Shown here piece after piece: positions 43,448 through 54,800 of a stretch of 64,000 bases of DNA (positions within the stretch are counted from its first letter, which is position 1; the number at the start of each line of letters is the position of its first letter). The notes beneath the pieces are model-generated. The model was not told the DNA's origin, did no database searches, and saw nothing but the letters and a program-made list of their open reading frames with translations. Source of the stretch: Ideonella alba (GTDB taxonomy: Bacteria; Pseudomonadota; Gammaproteobacteria; Burkholderiales; Burkholderiaceae_C); assembly GCF_018069875.1 (NCBI RefSeq), contig NZ_JAGQDF010000001.1, positions 638,290 to 702,289 on the forward strand. Direction: 5' to 3'. A program made the position numbers and the translations under genes.

Positions 43448-43678
43448 CTACGGCTGCAGCGCATCCGCCAACAGTGCCTGCTGCACCGTCTCGACGGACG
43501 GCGTCAGCCAGAGTTGGATGAGGTTGGCTGACAGGCTGTACTTCTTCTGCGCGTCGCGCCGGCCAAGTCCGCCGGAGCGGATCTCCTGGCACAGCTGCAG
43601 CTTGAACTGCGCAGAGTGCCGACGGTAGGGACTCGTGATGGCATGGACCTTCTCCTTCTGAAGGCCCTGCCAGCGCAT
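43448..43678 (-). pseudogene. IS3-type transposase OrfA remnant
   Basis: On the minus strand, residues from VHAITSPYRRHSAQFKLQLC through RRDAQKKYSLSANLIQLWLT match the N-terminal HTH region of IS3-family OrfA proteins. The similarity then stops and the frame ends early. No inverted repeats or OrfB are present nearby, so this is a dead fragment and a trace of mobile DNA beside the pPIWI_RE island. Confidence 0.65.
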
Positions 43679-43800
43679 CGGTCCGGCGAGCCCCGCCTGT
43701 CTATTCTCAGGGGTTCACTCCACACAGGCCTCGGAAGTGGGTCAGGTTTCAGTGGGCGCACCAGAGCGCATGGTCGGGATCGGACTCTTGAGAATGCCGG

Positions 43801-43829
43801 TTGACATGGAGTTCGACATGTTTTATGGT
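43801..43829 (+). promoter_or_regulatory. sigma70-type promoter of the pPIWI_RE island
   Basis: A perfect -35 box TTGACA (43801-43806), a 17-base spacer and TATGGT (43824-43829) as -10 box. Transcription would start near 43836, about 75 bases before ATG 43911. Confidence 0.65.
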
Positions 43830-43846
43830 ACGCAGCGCGTACCATA
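43824..43846. promoter_or_regulatory. Palindromic operator overlapping the -10 box
   Basis: TATGGTACGC and GCGTACCATA flank AGC as a perfect 10-bp-arm inverted repeat. It covers the -10 box and start site, a typical repressor position. Further GCGTA half-sites follow at about 43851 and 43875. Confidence 0.7.
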
Positions 43847-43910
43847 TTTGGCGTACTTCTTCGACATGGCACGCATTGCGTATTCTCTTGTGGCTTAGAT
43901 TTCATCAACC

Positions 43911-45320
43911 ATGTCCGGATCCGCCCCTCTTCCAGCTGCCGACCTAGACCAGAAGGCGTTCTTGGTAGCAGCCAAGCGAGCGCTGTCCATTGGTGTGCCA
44001 AAGCTGACCTGGGATCAGTTCGCGCTGCGTGTCGGCGTCGAGCCGCGCGCGATGAAGACGTATCGCATGCCGGCCGAGTCCAGCGACTTCCGGACGATGC
44101 CCAAGCTCGTCATCGAAAAGGTTGAGGCACTGGTAAGAAGCGCCTCTGCGGCCGGCGTGAGCGAGACACTCGTGACGTTGCCATCCGAGGCAGATGCGAG
44201 CACATGGCGCCGCGGCCCCGATGCGATGAAGCTACTGCCAGCAAGCTTGGCCGCGCTGACTACTCGGCAGGCACGCCAAGTGTTCATGGGCGGTGGTGCC
44301 TCCATGATCTCCGGTGTTGACCGGCTTTGGACCGGGGTATCCGGCCTGAGTGACGAGGACCGTCGCGCGATGGCCCTGGTATCGAGAGCCCGACTCTCGC
44401 TTGGACTCAGCGACATCGGCGCCGAGATTCATGAACTGCTCGCGTATTGCACAAAGCCGCTCGGCGTCTGGCTGCCGATCCCCGCAGTCAAAGAAGCAGG
44501 CTTGTCTTCCGTCTACCTGATCGATCCGGAAGACCGCATGCCGACGCTTGAGGCGGAGGAGCTCGCTGCCGGCTTCAGCGGAGCGACGGGCTTGCTTGAA
44601 GAGCAGGTCTTCGCTGCGTTCCAAGACAGCTTGTCAAAGCATTCGAGCAAGGATGCTGACGAGTACTACAGCCAAGTTCGGACGTTCGTTGTGCGCAACC
44701 CGGTCGTCAACCGCAAGCAGCTGCTGCGGTTTGTGACCACGCTGCCTGCTGCCGTATGGGTGTGCGTCGAGCAACAGTTCTACGAGCCGCTGCCCAGCAG
44801 CTTGCTCACCGGGGAGACGGCCACTCTCTGCGCCCACTGCAGCAACGTCATGGCCAAACACGCTGGCGCACTTCGCTGTACGACGGCTGCGTGCTGTGCC
44901 GAGCACGGTCCTAGTCCAGGCCGAACGCAACCAGCGTCCGAACTTATGCGGCTCAACAGGTCGCTGCGCAAGTACTGGTTCGAGCCCGGTATCGATGAGC
45001 TGCGACTGGCCGACCGTCTTGCAGCCAACGGCCACAAAGTACGCATGTACCCAAACCGCGACGCGGTGGACCTGGACCTGGGCGATGGCAGGCCCGTTGG
45101 CATCGACCTCAAAGCCTACAGCAGTCCCGAGCTTCTCGGAGAACGTCTGCGTCGCCGGCCCGGTGGGCTGCGCACCTACAAGAAGCCTCTCCTCGTCATC
45201 CCCGACTGGCTGGCCCGACGCGTGCCCAGCTACATAGACCGAGTCAGTGCCTGTCTCGAAGGCTCTCCCATCCGGGCCTTGACCCTTTCGGACGCAGTCG
45301 CGGAGCTTGGCCATGCGTGA
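43911..45320 (+). CDS. pPIWI_RE island REase-fold protein with HTH and zinc ribbon (469 aa)
   Basis: This is the first gene of the pPIWI_RE three-gene island. The N-terminus carries an HTH-like segment (LTWDQFALRVGVEPRAMKTY, residues 31-50). The middle has a zinc-ribbon-like set of Cys (CAHCSN near 307, RCTTAACC near 323). The C-terminal domain has a PD-(D/E)xK-like core: ELRLADRLAANGHKVRMYPN, then AVDLDL and GIDLKAY near residues 385-402. This fits the REase that accompanies pPIWI_RE and DinG-type helicase genes. The helicase gene starts inside its end (8-base overlap). The HTH makes it a candidate for binding the palindrome just upstream (inference). Confidence 0.75.
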   Translation: MSGSAPLPAADLDQKAFLVAAKRALSIGVPKLTWDQFALRVGVEPRAMKTYRMPAESSDFRTMPKLVIEKVEALVRSASAAGVSETLVTLPSEADASTWRRGPDAMKLLPASLAALTTRQARQVFMGGGASMISGVDRLWTGVSGLSDEDRRAMALVSRARLSLGLSDIGAEIHELLAYCTKPLGVWLPIPAVKEAGLSSVYLIDPEDRMPTLEAEELAAGFSGATGLLEEQVFAAFQDSLSKHSSKDADEYYSQVRTFVVRNPVVNRKQLLRFVTTLPAAVWVCVEQQFYEPLPSSLLTGETATLCAHCSNVMAKHAGALRCTTAACCAEHGPSPGRTQPASELMRLNRSLRKYWFEPGIDELRLADRLAANGHKVRMYPNRDAVDLDLGDGRPVGIDLKAYSSPELLGERLRRRPGGLRTYKKPLLVIPDWLARRVPSYIDRVSACLEGSPIRALTLSDAVAELGHA

Positions 45321-48300
45321 ACGCCTGCAGCCCTATCGCGGCGCCAACGCGCTCAACTACCTGTGTTTGCTTGCTACCGAGCTTCTGGGCAGCAACCATT
45401 TGCGTGACCTTCCGGCACTCATGACCGGCTTTGACTCCGTCATGAGAACACTGCCGGCCAACGTTGTAACGGCGATTCAGAACTTGCGAATCGCGGGGCA
45501 CGCACCTTGGAGCCAACGCGAGCTGCGGCTGATGGTGGACCAGTACAACGAGACGCACCGACGGTTGGAGCAGCGTCGTCGGTCGATGACGCGCCCCAAA
45601 GCCTGGGACGACGACCCGGAGCCCACAGACTCGTCAGGAGCGTACGTCAGCTCCTCACCGCCCTCTGGCGGCGACGAAGAGGAGGTCAGCAGCAAGCGCT
45701 TTGAGGTTGACGCTCAGCTGAACGTGCGCCCGGTGTGGACGTCGATCATGCCTGACGACGTGCGGGATGCGCTGGCATCACTGACGTCACCGCTCTCGCT
45801 GCGTCGTAGGCCGCCCCGCAGGCGGCATGACCCCACGCTGCCGGCAAGGGTTGTCGACGAGCGACACAACTTCGAAACCGCCATTGAGCCCCTTGGATTC
45901 ACGCCACCTGAACCTCCGATTCTTGACATCGCGCGTCACGGACGAGCGCCAGGCTTGGTGCGTTGGTCGGACTTGGTTGCAGTCGCAGACCGCTTCGACA
46001 GGATCGATGAGCTCGCCGGAAGACAGCAACGCGGAGAGCGCAGCTGGTATCGCAGGCTGCACACTGCATCCGGGGAGCGAACCGCTGTTCTCAGCGAAGC
46101 GACCGTCGACGGGCTCGCTGAGTGCGATGTCATGGAACTCAGCGGCGTCAAGCATCTCATCGGCTTGCCCGGAGCAGGCAAGACAACGCTCCTGTACCTC
46201 CTCGCCGCTTGGGCAAGCGAGCGGGACTACCAGGTGTGCTTTTTGTTCCCCTCCATCGAGGTAGCCACAGGCTTTGTCGAGCGCCTTGCCCTGTACGAGG
46301 TTCGCTCCGCACTCCTCTTCGGCCAAAGTGATCGGGCGCGCTCCAAGCACGTGGCCAGCTTCGCGGCAGCGCTCTCACAAGACAACCGCGGCTACGCGGC
46401 AACCCGTTCAGCCGCGCCGTTCTTCGCAACCAACTGCAGCCTCGCTGCCTTCGCAGGAGACGAAGAGACGGCGTTTCCGCACGCCCATCCCCCCTGTCAG
46501 CTTATTCACCAGAGTCCCGCCGGCGCAAAGGCTGGCAAGGGGCCGGTAGCTCATCAGTGTGCGCTGGCGTCTGTCTGCGGGCGTCAAGAGGCTGAACGCT
46601 CCCTGGTCAACGCCAACGTTTGGGCCGGGCACATTCTGTCTACAGACCGTGAGGTGTCGCCCCTCTTCAGCGACGTACAGCTGCGGCACTTTGAATATCT
46701 TGCTCGGACCTTCGATTTGGTAGTGGTCGATGAGTGCGACGGCGCTCAGGCCAACATGGACGGCCGCGGCACACCACTAATGAAGCTTTCGGGCGACGCC
46801 GACTCCGTCTGGAATCGGCTACTGCTTGACCTCCATGCCCCGGCTGCGCAGGGGCGAAACGCGTTCATTGGCGGAGCGTCCATCGCCACCATCATGGCGA
46901 TGTCGGGACGATTTGGGCAAGCCGCGGAGCGACTGACTGCGGCCATTGTGAAGTCGCCTAAGGAGTTTCGCGACGAGTACGCTCGCAAGCTCCTGACCGG
47001 CCTATCCCTCATCGCAGACATGTTCCCACTGAGCCGCGGCGGGTCGGGCTTTGAGGATGACGAAGAGGCACAAGCGCATCTCGACGCGCGCCAGGCGCTC
47101 GAGCGAGTTTGGGACTTCGCAGCCAAGCGCGTCGCCTTCCGTGAAGGCGGAGAAGCTCTTCGCCACCTCAACCAGCTTCAGCGTGAAGACGAGGGTGGCG
47201 CAGAAGCTGACCAAGAAGCGTCCACGGCTTACGGACTTGGCGACAGCGAGGTCTTGAAGCTCGCGGAGCTTGCGCGTGTCACGCCTGATGTCGTTCGCGA
47301 GTACGCGAAAGAGGTCCTCGACGCTCTAGATACCTGGGATCGGGAAGGCACCGACGAGTACCTGAATGCGTTGGCGCGCGTCCTCCTGCGTGCGCCGGGC
47401 TTGGCGCCGGCCAAGGAGCCCAAGTTCTTTGTCGAGCACGTCAGGCTGCTGGCCAACGTCACCCTGCTGGTACTGCAGCACTTCGGCCTCAGCCCGCACC
47501 TGCGCTTGCTCAACGGCCAAGGCATTCTTGGTGACGAAGTCTTCGAGTCCCGTCCGTCCAAGGAGCTTCTGGGACTTGTGCCCGAGTCCTTGGCTGGGCG
47601 GCTTAGCGGTGTTCGGTACACGGTAGGCGACGAAGGCGACGTGGACATTGCCCATGTCGGCTTTGTCGGAACGCCTCGCATGCTGATGCACCGATTGGCG
47701 CAACTAGGCTTGGACACTGGGGGCACAGGCCCCGCTGTGCTGTTGACAAGTGCGACATCCCTGCTGCACGACAGCCCCAGTTACCACATCAACGTCGGTC
47801 CTCACTACGTCCTTCGGCGCCCAAACGCGGGGGCAGGCTGGGCGGAGTCCCGCTACCACTTCCTGCCTTTGAAGGATCCTCACGACGATAGACAGCGACT
47901 GTTCTTCAGTGGCTCCCGCTTGGCGAGGCGCGAGTTTGTCCTCAAGGCCATGGCGACAGAGCTACTCGACGGCGGGCGGGCTAGTAAGGTAGAGGCGGCC
48001 ATCGCGCAAAACGACATCGTCGGTGGCTTTGGCCGCAAGGCCGCTTTTGTGGTCAACAGCTACGAGCAGTGCGAGCTGCTCTACGAGCACATCCGGCAGC
48101 AGTTTCCGGCCTGGCGCGAACGCGTGCGTTACCTCGTTCGAGGCGGCGCACTCGCCGCTGCCTCCAAGCATGGCATCACAGCTTCCGAAGTCGAGAGGCT
48201 TGGCGACAACGCCGATTGGGAGTTATTCATCTTCCCAATGAGCGCAATCGGTCGGGGTGTCAACATCGTCTACAAGTTTGGTCCCCGCGCGGACAAGGCG

Positions 48301-48813
48301 ATGATCGGGTCCTTGTACTTCCTCACAAGGCCTCACCCCAGGAGCGACAGCCTGGGCTTCCTGCAAGGAGTGGTGGGAGCTGCATCCGAAGATTTCGACC
48401 AGGCAAGTTACGGATCGCCAGAAGCCGCCCTTGCCGCAATGCGGGCAAAGCGCGCAGACGTCTCTCACAAGGTCGGTGCCCTCTTGCGGTTGCCCCAAGC
48501 GTCTCGGGCGCTCGGTGAGTTCGCACGCCCCTTCGTAGCCGACCAGATGATCATGATTCTGCAGACTATCGGGAGGGCGATGCGAGGCGACTGTCCGGCC
48601 TTCGTCTACTTTGTGGACGCAGCCTGGGCTCCAAAATCAGCGGTCGGTCTGCCCGATACGCCCCGCACGTCGATGCTCCTCATGATGCGGCGAATCCTCG
48701 ACGACTGCTTGAACCACCCAGATGCCGCGTTGCGTGACTGTTACGATAATTTGTACCGTTCCTTCTGCGAGCCGCTTTCGAACATCAGCGGGTTGCATAT
48801 AGAAGGTACTTGA
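45313..48813 (+). CDS. DinG/XPD-like FeS helicase of the pPIWI_RE island (1166 aa)
   Basis: The start is ATG 45313 inside the preceding gene (TTG 45307 is in frame). An N-terminal domain of about 270 residues precedes the helicase. Walker A is LIGLPGAGKTTLL (near 284). Four Cys spread over residues 374-422 (NCSLAAF, PPCQ, HQCALASVCGR) fit the iron-sulfur cluster of DinG/XPD helicases. The DEAH-type box reads DLVVVDECD (near 470). C-terminal motifs include IFPMSAIGRGVNIVYKFG and QTIGRAMRGDCPAFVYFVD (near 1084). It is the helicase partner of the pPIWI_RE system and should unwind or remodel nucleic acid for the PIWI protein and the REase. The next gene starts 25 bases on, with a GGGAAG site. Confidence 0.85.
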   Translation: MRERLQPYRGANALNYLCLLATELLGSNHLRDLPALMTGFDSVMRTLPANVVTAIQNLRIAGHAPWSQRELRLMVDQYNETHRRLEQRRRSMTRPKAWDDDPEPTDSSGAYVSSSPPSGGDEEEVSSKRFEVDAQLNVRPVWTSIMPDDVRDALASLTSPLSLRRRPPRRRHDPTLPARVVDERHNFETAIEPLGFTPPEPPILDIARHGRAPGLVRWSDLVAVADRFDRIDELAGRQQRGERSWYRRLHTASGERTAVLSEATVDGLAECDVMELSGVKHLIGLPGAGKTTLLYLLAAWASERDYQVCFLFPSIEVATGFVERLALYEVRSALLFGQSDRARSKHVASFAAALSQDNRGYAATRSAAPFFATNCSLAAFAGDEETAFPHAHPPCQLIHQSPAGAKAGKGPVAHQCALASVCGRQEAERSLVNANVWAGHILSTDREVSPLFSDVQLRHFEYLARTFDLVVVDECDGAQANMDGRGTPLMKLSGDADSVWNRLLLDLHAPAAQGRNAFIGGASIATIMAMSGRFGQAAERLTAAIVKSPKEFRDEYARKLLTGLSLIADMFPLSRGGSGFEDDEEAQAHLDARQALERVWDFAAKRVAFREGGEALRHLNQLQREDEGGAEADQEASTAYGLGDSEVLKLAELARVTPDVVREYAKEVLDALDTWDREGTDEYLNALARVLLRAPGLAPAKEPKFFVEHVRLLANVTLLVLQHFGLSPHLRLLNGQGILGDEVFESRPSKELLGLVPESLAGRLSGVRYTVGDEGDVDIAHVGFVGTPRMLMHRLAQLGLDTGGTGPAVLLTSATSLLHDSPSYHINVGPHYVLRRPNAGAGWAESRYHFLPLKDPHDDRQRLFFSGSRLARREFVLKAMATELLDGGRASKVEAAIAQNDIVGGFGRKAAFVVNSYEQCELLYEHIRQQFPAWRERVRYLVRGGALAAASKHGITASEVERLGDNADWELFIFPMSAIGRGVNIVYKFGPRADKAMIGSLYFLTRPHPRSDSLGFLQGVVGAASEDFDQASYGSPEAALAAMRAKRADVSHKVGALLRLPQASRALGEFARPFVADQMIMILQTIGRAMRGDCPAFVYFVDAAWAPKSAVGLPDTPRTSMLLMMRRILDDCLNHPDAALRDCYDNLYRSFCEPLSNISGLHIEGT

Positions 48814-48838
48814 AGACAACAACGATTCAGGGAAGAAG

Positions 48839-51800
48839 ATGAGCGATGGCACCAAGAGTGTGAGCCAGGCCGAAACTGCAACAACGGTTTGGAAGCGGTC
48901 CGCTGAGACTAAGGGCAGTGACCGACCGGTCTTGCTGGGCGCGCGTATACGGCCGCAGTGGTTGGACCAGCAAGTGTCGTTGCTGGCGGTCGGTCTTTCG
49001 GGCTCGTTGCTGAACTCGATGCAGTCGCTGCTCGAGGCCTCGAAGGGCAAAGAGGACAAGAACCTGCCCATCGTGCGGCTGCGGGCCGCGCTGATGGCGA
49101 AGCTCGAGGGCGTTGTTCGCCTTGACCGAGACCTGGGTTTGAGAGACCCGTCCAAGCCCGCCTTGGAGATGAGGTGGGCCAGCGGTCAAGATCGCGACGG
49201 CGTCTCACACGAGGACATCAAGCAAGATATAGCTGACATTCTCATGCGTTGGCACCGGGATGTCGTCGCGCCATGGGCGGAGAGAAACGGCATCGGAACC
49301 GCCGCTAGCGAGGTTCGCTCGCACATCTCCGCGGGCAACATCGATCTGCAGGCACATAGCCAGCCACTGATTGCTCGTCAGCCCTCTGGTCGAGTCGCAA
49401 AGCCCCAATGGGACTTGATCGCAAAGCACCTTGCAGAGCGCCTCGTTGGCGAAGAGCTTTTCCCTGGGTTGGGGCCGTGTGAGCTCATCGCCGACGCCAC
49501 CTCTCTCGAAGGCGCAGTTGAGCTAACAACTTGGCCAGCAAAGGCTCCCGGTAGCGACACCGTGTTCTCGATGGTCGCGAGGCTCTCCGTCGCGTCATGG
49601 CCCACAGGCCGCGACTTGCACGTGAAGGTGACGCCGGTCAAACGCGTGTGGGCCAAGAAGCCGCCTGGCCGGAAGCCCAATGCGCCGCTGAACATCCGCT
49701 GCTACATCTTCAGCGCAGAGAACCCAGTCTTGCCTGCAACGATGCGGCGCGGGAAGAGCGGTTGGGAGTTCGGCGACGACTACATCCAGTACCTCGCTGA
49801 GAGCGGAGGTGCGCTTCCGAGAACCCCGGAGTTGGCCACTGAAAGCCCTAGGCCCAGCGAGCCGGGGTGGTGGGTTGGGCTTCCCGAGCTCACCACGTTG
49901 TACGACTACATCCAGCAGCGCACCGTCTTCGAAGCCGACGAAGTCGACCTTCGAGATCGTTTGGTTGAGCTGATGCCGGACGTCCTCGACCCCGACTTGC
50001 CGTTCCGCTTGCTCAAGACGTCAAGGGCGATGACCCAGGCCAAGAGCGAAGTGGCTCGCCTTCAAATCGATGACGTGCTGCCTAGCATTGCGTCTGAGCA
50101 AGGCTGGGCCGGCGCGGCGCTCGAAGTCGAGGTTATTGCCGACGAAGTCGACAACGATAGCGACGAAGAGCAGAAAGCCCACGAACTGGACAGCGCGAAC
50201 AAGCGCAGGGAGAGGCTCGAGCGCCATCGCCTCGCCAACGAGCAGGCTCTAGCTCGCATTCACGGGCAGCAGACGCCCTCACTCTGGGTGTTTGTCGACG
50301 GAACGCAAGAGCAGCAGCTCATCGAGCAGAGCGCACGCACCATCTTCGGTGACCGCGTACGCCTTGAGTTCTCGACGCTGCCGCTGCAGGTTCACGGATT
50401 GCGGACGAACCTTGAACTCGACGGAGAAAAAGGGATTCGTCGATTCGAGGCACGTGTCGAGCGTTGGAAGTCTGTTGCGGAGCAAGTCAGGCAAGGCGCC
50501 TCTGGCGCACGACACGTTCTCATCTGCGCCCCCAAGGACGTGGGAAACCGGCCCGAGGACCCGGTGAACTACTTCGCTGGCCTGCATGCGATGTGCCACT
50601 ACGCGAAGGCCAATGTTCACCATCTGCTTCCGCTGGAGACCGACCGGCGGACCGCCCGTCCTGACTTCCAGCACTTCATTCATCGAGTTCAGAGTGCGCT
50701 GCTCGACGTCTTCCTCGCTCACTCTGGCGTAGTTTTCGGCACGGATTCGTTTGTTGGCGGCTGTCTCGGAGACGCAGCGCCTCGGGCCATCTACGGGGTG
50801 CAGGCCATTCGGTCCCAAGCTCGAGCATTCACGCAAGAGCAACCAGTCAGCCTCATTGTGTTTACCCGTCTCGATGTGGCTAGCGGCGTGACCAGTGTCT
50901 CCTTTGCATGCCGCAGTCGCACTCGTGTGCTGACCACTGAATTGCAACCCCTCAACGAGGGGCTGCAGTGGCTTGGAAGCCAGCGCCAGTTGACCAGCGA
51001 CGAAACTTGGCTGCGCGAGAACTTCTCCGACATCACCCGCAAGGAACTGAACAAGATCAGCGAGGCCGATCCCCGGGCGGTGGTGCTCATCGACTGGTCG
51101 ACGGTCGCTGGGCTTTGGAAGGAAATCTCAGACGAGTCGCTCATCTCGCGCACGGGTCGTGGGGCATGGCTCGACGACCTAGACCTCGAGAAGGCCTTCC
51201 CGCAAATGACATTGCTGCGGTTGCGCTCGGATCGAAATGCGACGCTCGTGATGCGTTGGGTGAACACGACCACCTTCGAGGAATGGCGGACCGACCCGCA
51301 GCCGGAGCCAACCCGGCAGACCACGGAGGAGCAGTACGCCACGACGTACAAGACCATCGTCGAGCTCGAGCCCGACGCCGAGGGGCGGCACGCACCGCAC
51401 TACCTGGTGGTTATGGGCTACCGCAGCACAGTGCAGACCAAGCGCGGCATGTCGTGCTACCGGCCCAGGCCTCGCATGGGTCGCAACAAGAGCGGCTGGT
51501 TCGAGCGCCGGTTGCTTCCAGTCGCCAAGGACAACGCCGCCCTGCCCAGCGGCCTCGAAATCACTGTTCTGCACGCACCGCAGGCCCTTAATCCCGACAG
51601 TCTGGTCAAGCTCGTGATGGGGCTTCGGCTTGGCTATGCCCACTACGACGATTGGACCGCACTGCCGGCACCATTGTTCTTTGTGCGCAAGGTGCGCGAC
51701 TACATCATCCGCTATCCGGAGGCCCCGGACTCGCCGCTTGGCGAAGAGCCCACCGGTCTGAAAGATGGCCCTGCAGATGATGGTGGTGTGGGGGGGGTCG

Positions 51801-54800
51801 AGGCCAGCACCGCCTCAGACCTTCAGCTCGAGCTCGCTGCACAGGTCCTTCAACAGCTACCCGAGTTGGGTGTAGGTGCTGCCTCGCAGCCTTCGGAGTC
51901 CGTCGCACAAAACGTTGTGATGGAGCCAGCCGCATCAAGCGAAGGTCGCGAGGCAGATGCGGCGGGGCTCGAGGGCTCATCCGCTACACCGTCGATGGAC
52001 GGAGAGACGCCCCCCAGCGAGCCACTCAAGAACCCACACCTGCAACGGGCGCTCGAAGCTGGCCTTGCGACACCTGAGCTCTTTAAGCGCTCAAGCGGGC
52101 GCCCGGCCAAGCAGCTTTACGAAGCCATGCTGCTCGGTACAGTGCGCGTGCGCGTGGAGTTGCCTTGGTTTGTGAACAAGGACACCGTGTTGCCCCCGGA
52201 CGGTTGGCCCAAGGATCGCAGAGCCATCGGACGCTACTGGCGTGAACTCGGTCAGTTTCCAATCCGACTTCGACATCAGCGGGGCGAGGCTCCTACGGTC
52301 TCGCAGTTTCCAGATTGGGTGATGCGCAGGCTTTCGATCCCCCAGTCGCACTACTGGGTCGACATTCCCGATCTGTTCCCCTCGGAGAAGCGGCTCTTCC
52401 ACCGCATCGATGATGCCTACACGCGGTTCCTCGAGGACGCCGGACGGTCCGACGAAAAGGCTGCACCTGGCCAGTTCTGGCGCGATATGGCCGACTTCGC
52501 CACGTACTTGTGCAGTAAGTCCGAAGACGAGACGCTTGGCTGGGTGTTCTGCCTGTTGGGACACCAACCGTACAAGGATGTGCTTCCCAAAGTCTTCAGG
52601 GCCGTCGACTCGTCGTCTCTGGGCCCCTATGCGCAAGCCGGGCTTGAGTACATGACCCACTGCTTCGAGGTGTGCCGCGACGCCTATAACGATAGGGTCA
52701 ACGGCAGTCACGAGGGCAAGGCGTATGTCGTGTCCGCAGCTGCCAAGCCGGCTAATCTGACTTCAAGCGTGCTGGAGCGCAGGGATAGCGGCCCAGTGAG
52801 CCGGCAGCCAGCCGCGTCAATGGAAGCACCTGTGTTGGCGCACAGCCAAGCGGACGCGCCGCCTGCGGAGGTGGCTGCGGAGTCGAGCGCAGCAGAGGCG
52901 CCACTAACAGAGCTCGCACAAAGCAGCAGTGCAGGCGCGGAGACACCGGCGGTTGTGGATGCTTCATTGCCGCCTGGGGGTGTTCTGTCTTGGCCGGTTC
53001 CAGGAAGCGACACCTTTGACACCGACCATGGAGCCTGCCTTGAGCACCTGTCCAAGCTCGTCCAGGCTCACGAGCAGCTCAAGGCGGCTCGCGAAGCGCA
53101 GCGCCTTGCTGAACGGCTGCGGCTCGAAGCTTTGGCTGCCGAGGCGGTGGCGCAGGCGGCGGCCAAGGAGCGTTGGGATCGCGAGCTGAGCGCGCTTGCT
53201 GCAGACGCACAAGCCGCGATCTCGGGCTTGAGCGATGACGCAGACATCGGATCCTGGCGGGTAGTTGACCTGCGGACCATCTTCGGTGAGACCCCTGACG
53301 CCACGCTGCTGGCGGAAGTTGTCAATCAGGTGCGGGCTGTTCGCGCTGCTGCTGAAGAGTCGGCAGAAGCAGCGAGCGCCGTAGAGCGAATCGAGGCTGG
53401 CGACTTTGAGGGCGCTGCCGAGACCAATGCCAAGAAGCGGAACCTGAAGCGGATGCTTGCGCTTCAAGAGGCAATGCCCCGCGTTGCCGAGGCGGATGAC
53501 CGCCTCAAGCAGGCGCTGCAACGCTGCCAAGTCCTTGCACCGCTCTCGGACACGAACGCGGATGCCACGGGAACTAGCGACGAGTCCACGTCTGCTGAAG
53601 CCCAAGCACAAACCGTCTCCGACGTGGTGGTAGTCGCGTCCGCCCAACCAGTGAAGGCGGATGGGGAGTCAGCGGAGGCACCTCAAGCAGGTGAGGCTGT
53701 TGCTATGCCCGAGCCTTCTGCTCGTCCAGCAGCAACCCCGGAGGCCTCAGCCCAAGCGGAGGGACTCCAAGACGGGGTGGCAGTCAAGGATGAGACCCAA
53801 ACCGCTCTCGCGACGCTGCACTCTCAGCCCGAGCCTTTGCCAGCCAGCCACTCGGATGACGCGCCTGCAAACGTCGCCGTAAACGTCGACTTGGAGGAGT
53901 CGGAGCAGTCCGACACAGGCGATGAAGAGTCGGAAAGTCTAGGAGTAATTGGCCCCCTGACCTTGATTGAGCCGGCTCAGCGCACTTTGCAGGCCTGCCT
54001 AGAGTCCAAGCACTTGGCGCTGGCGTGCGTCGCTGCAATGGCCCTTGGAGAGGTCGACTCTCGTGTGACGGCACGACTCTGGTCCCTGGGGACTGGAATT
54101 CTGAGGTCAGGGGAGATGCGTGCTTCGTTCGATCCCACTGCCCTCAAGGCACTTCAGACGTGGCTTGAGCATGCACCGGAACGGCACTCGACTGGGGGCT
54201 CGTTTGCAGAACATCTGGGCGTTCTCGGCACAAGCCTGCTGCCAATGCTGCTGCAAGGGGACGCCTCGGGGATTCGCTGGTCGGCAATCGAGTACTTGCG
54301 TCCAAGGCTCCAGCCCCACAGCGAACTTCTGAAGGTGGTCGAGCGCATTGCCTCCCTGGACACGATCCAGCTGAATCTGACGCCTGAGATCCTTTCCGCA
54401 GCGCAGGTCAGCATGAGACAGGCGCTCGAAGAGCGTGTGGCGCGAATGCGAAAGCGCGCGGCCAACTGGTCCAGCGACTCCGAGCTCGTCACCAACTGGA
54501 CGGCAACGGACTACGTGGAGTTGCATGCAGCCATCTGCACAGACAAGCATGGGTTTGCCACAGGGTCTTGCATTGCAGCCATCGCTAGAGGCGACGACGG
54601 GCGCGCCAGAAAGCTCCTGCCCGAAGTTCACAAGCTGGCGGACAAGGGGCTTGCTACCATCAGCGACATGCGCAAGCGAGTCGGCCGGCGCCGGCCCGTT
54701 GAAGGCGTTGGACGTGACTACCTCGTCGACAACCTGAAGACCACGTCCAGATTCGCGCACGAGTTCTTTGAGCTGCTCGACCGGCTGAAGGCCGGTAAGC

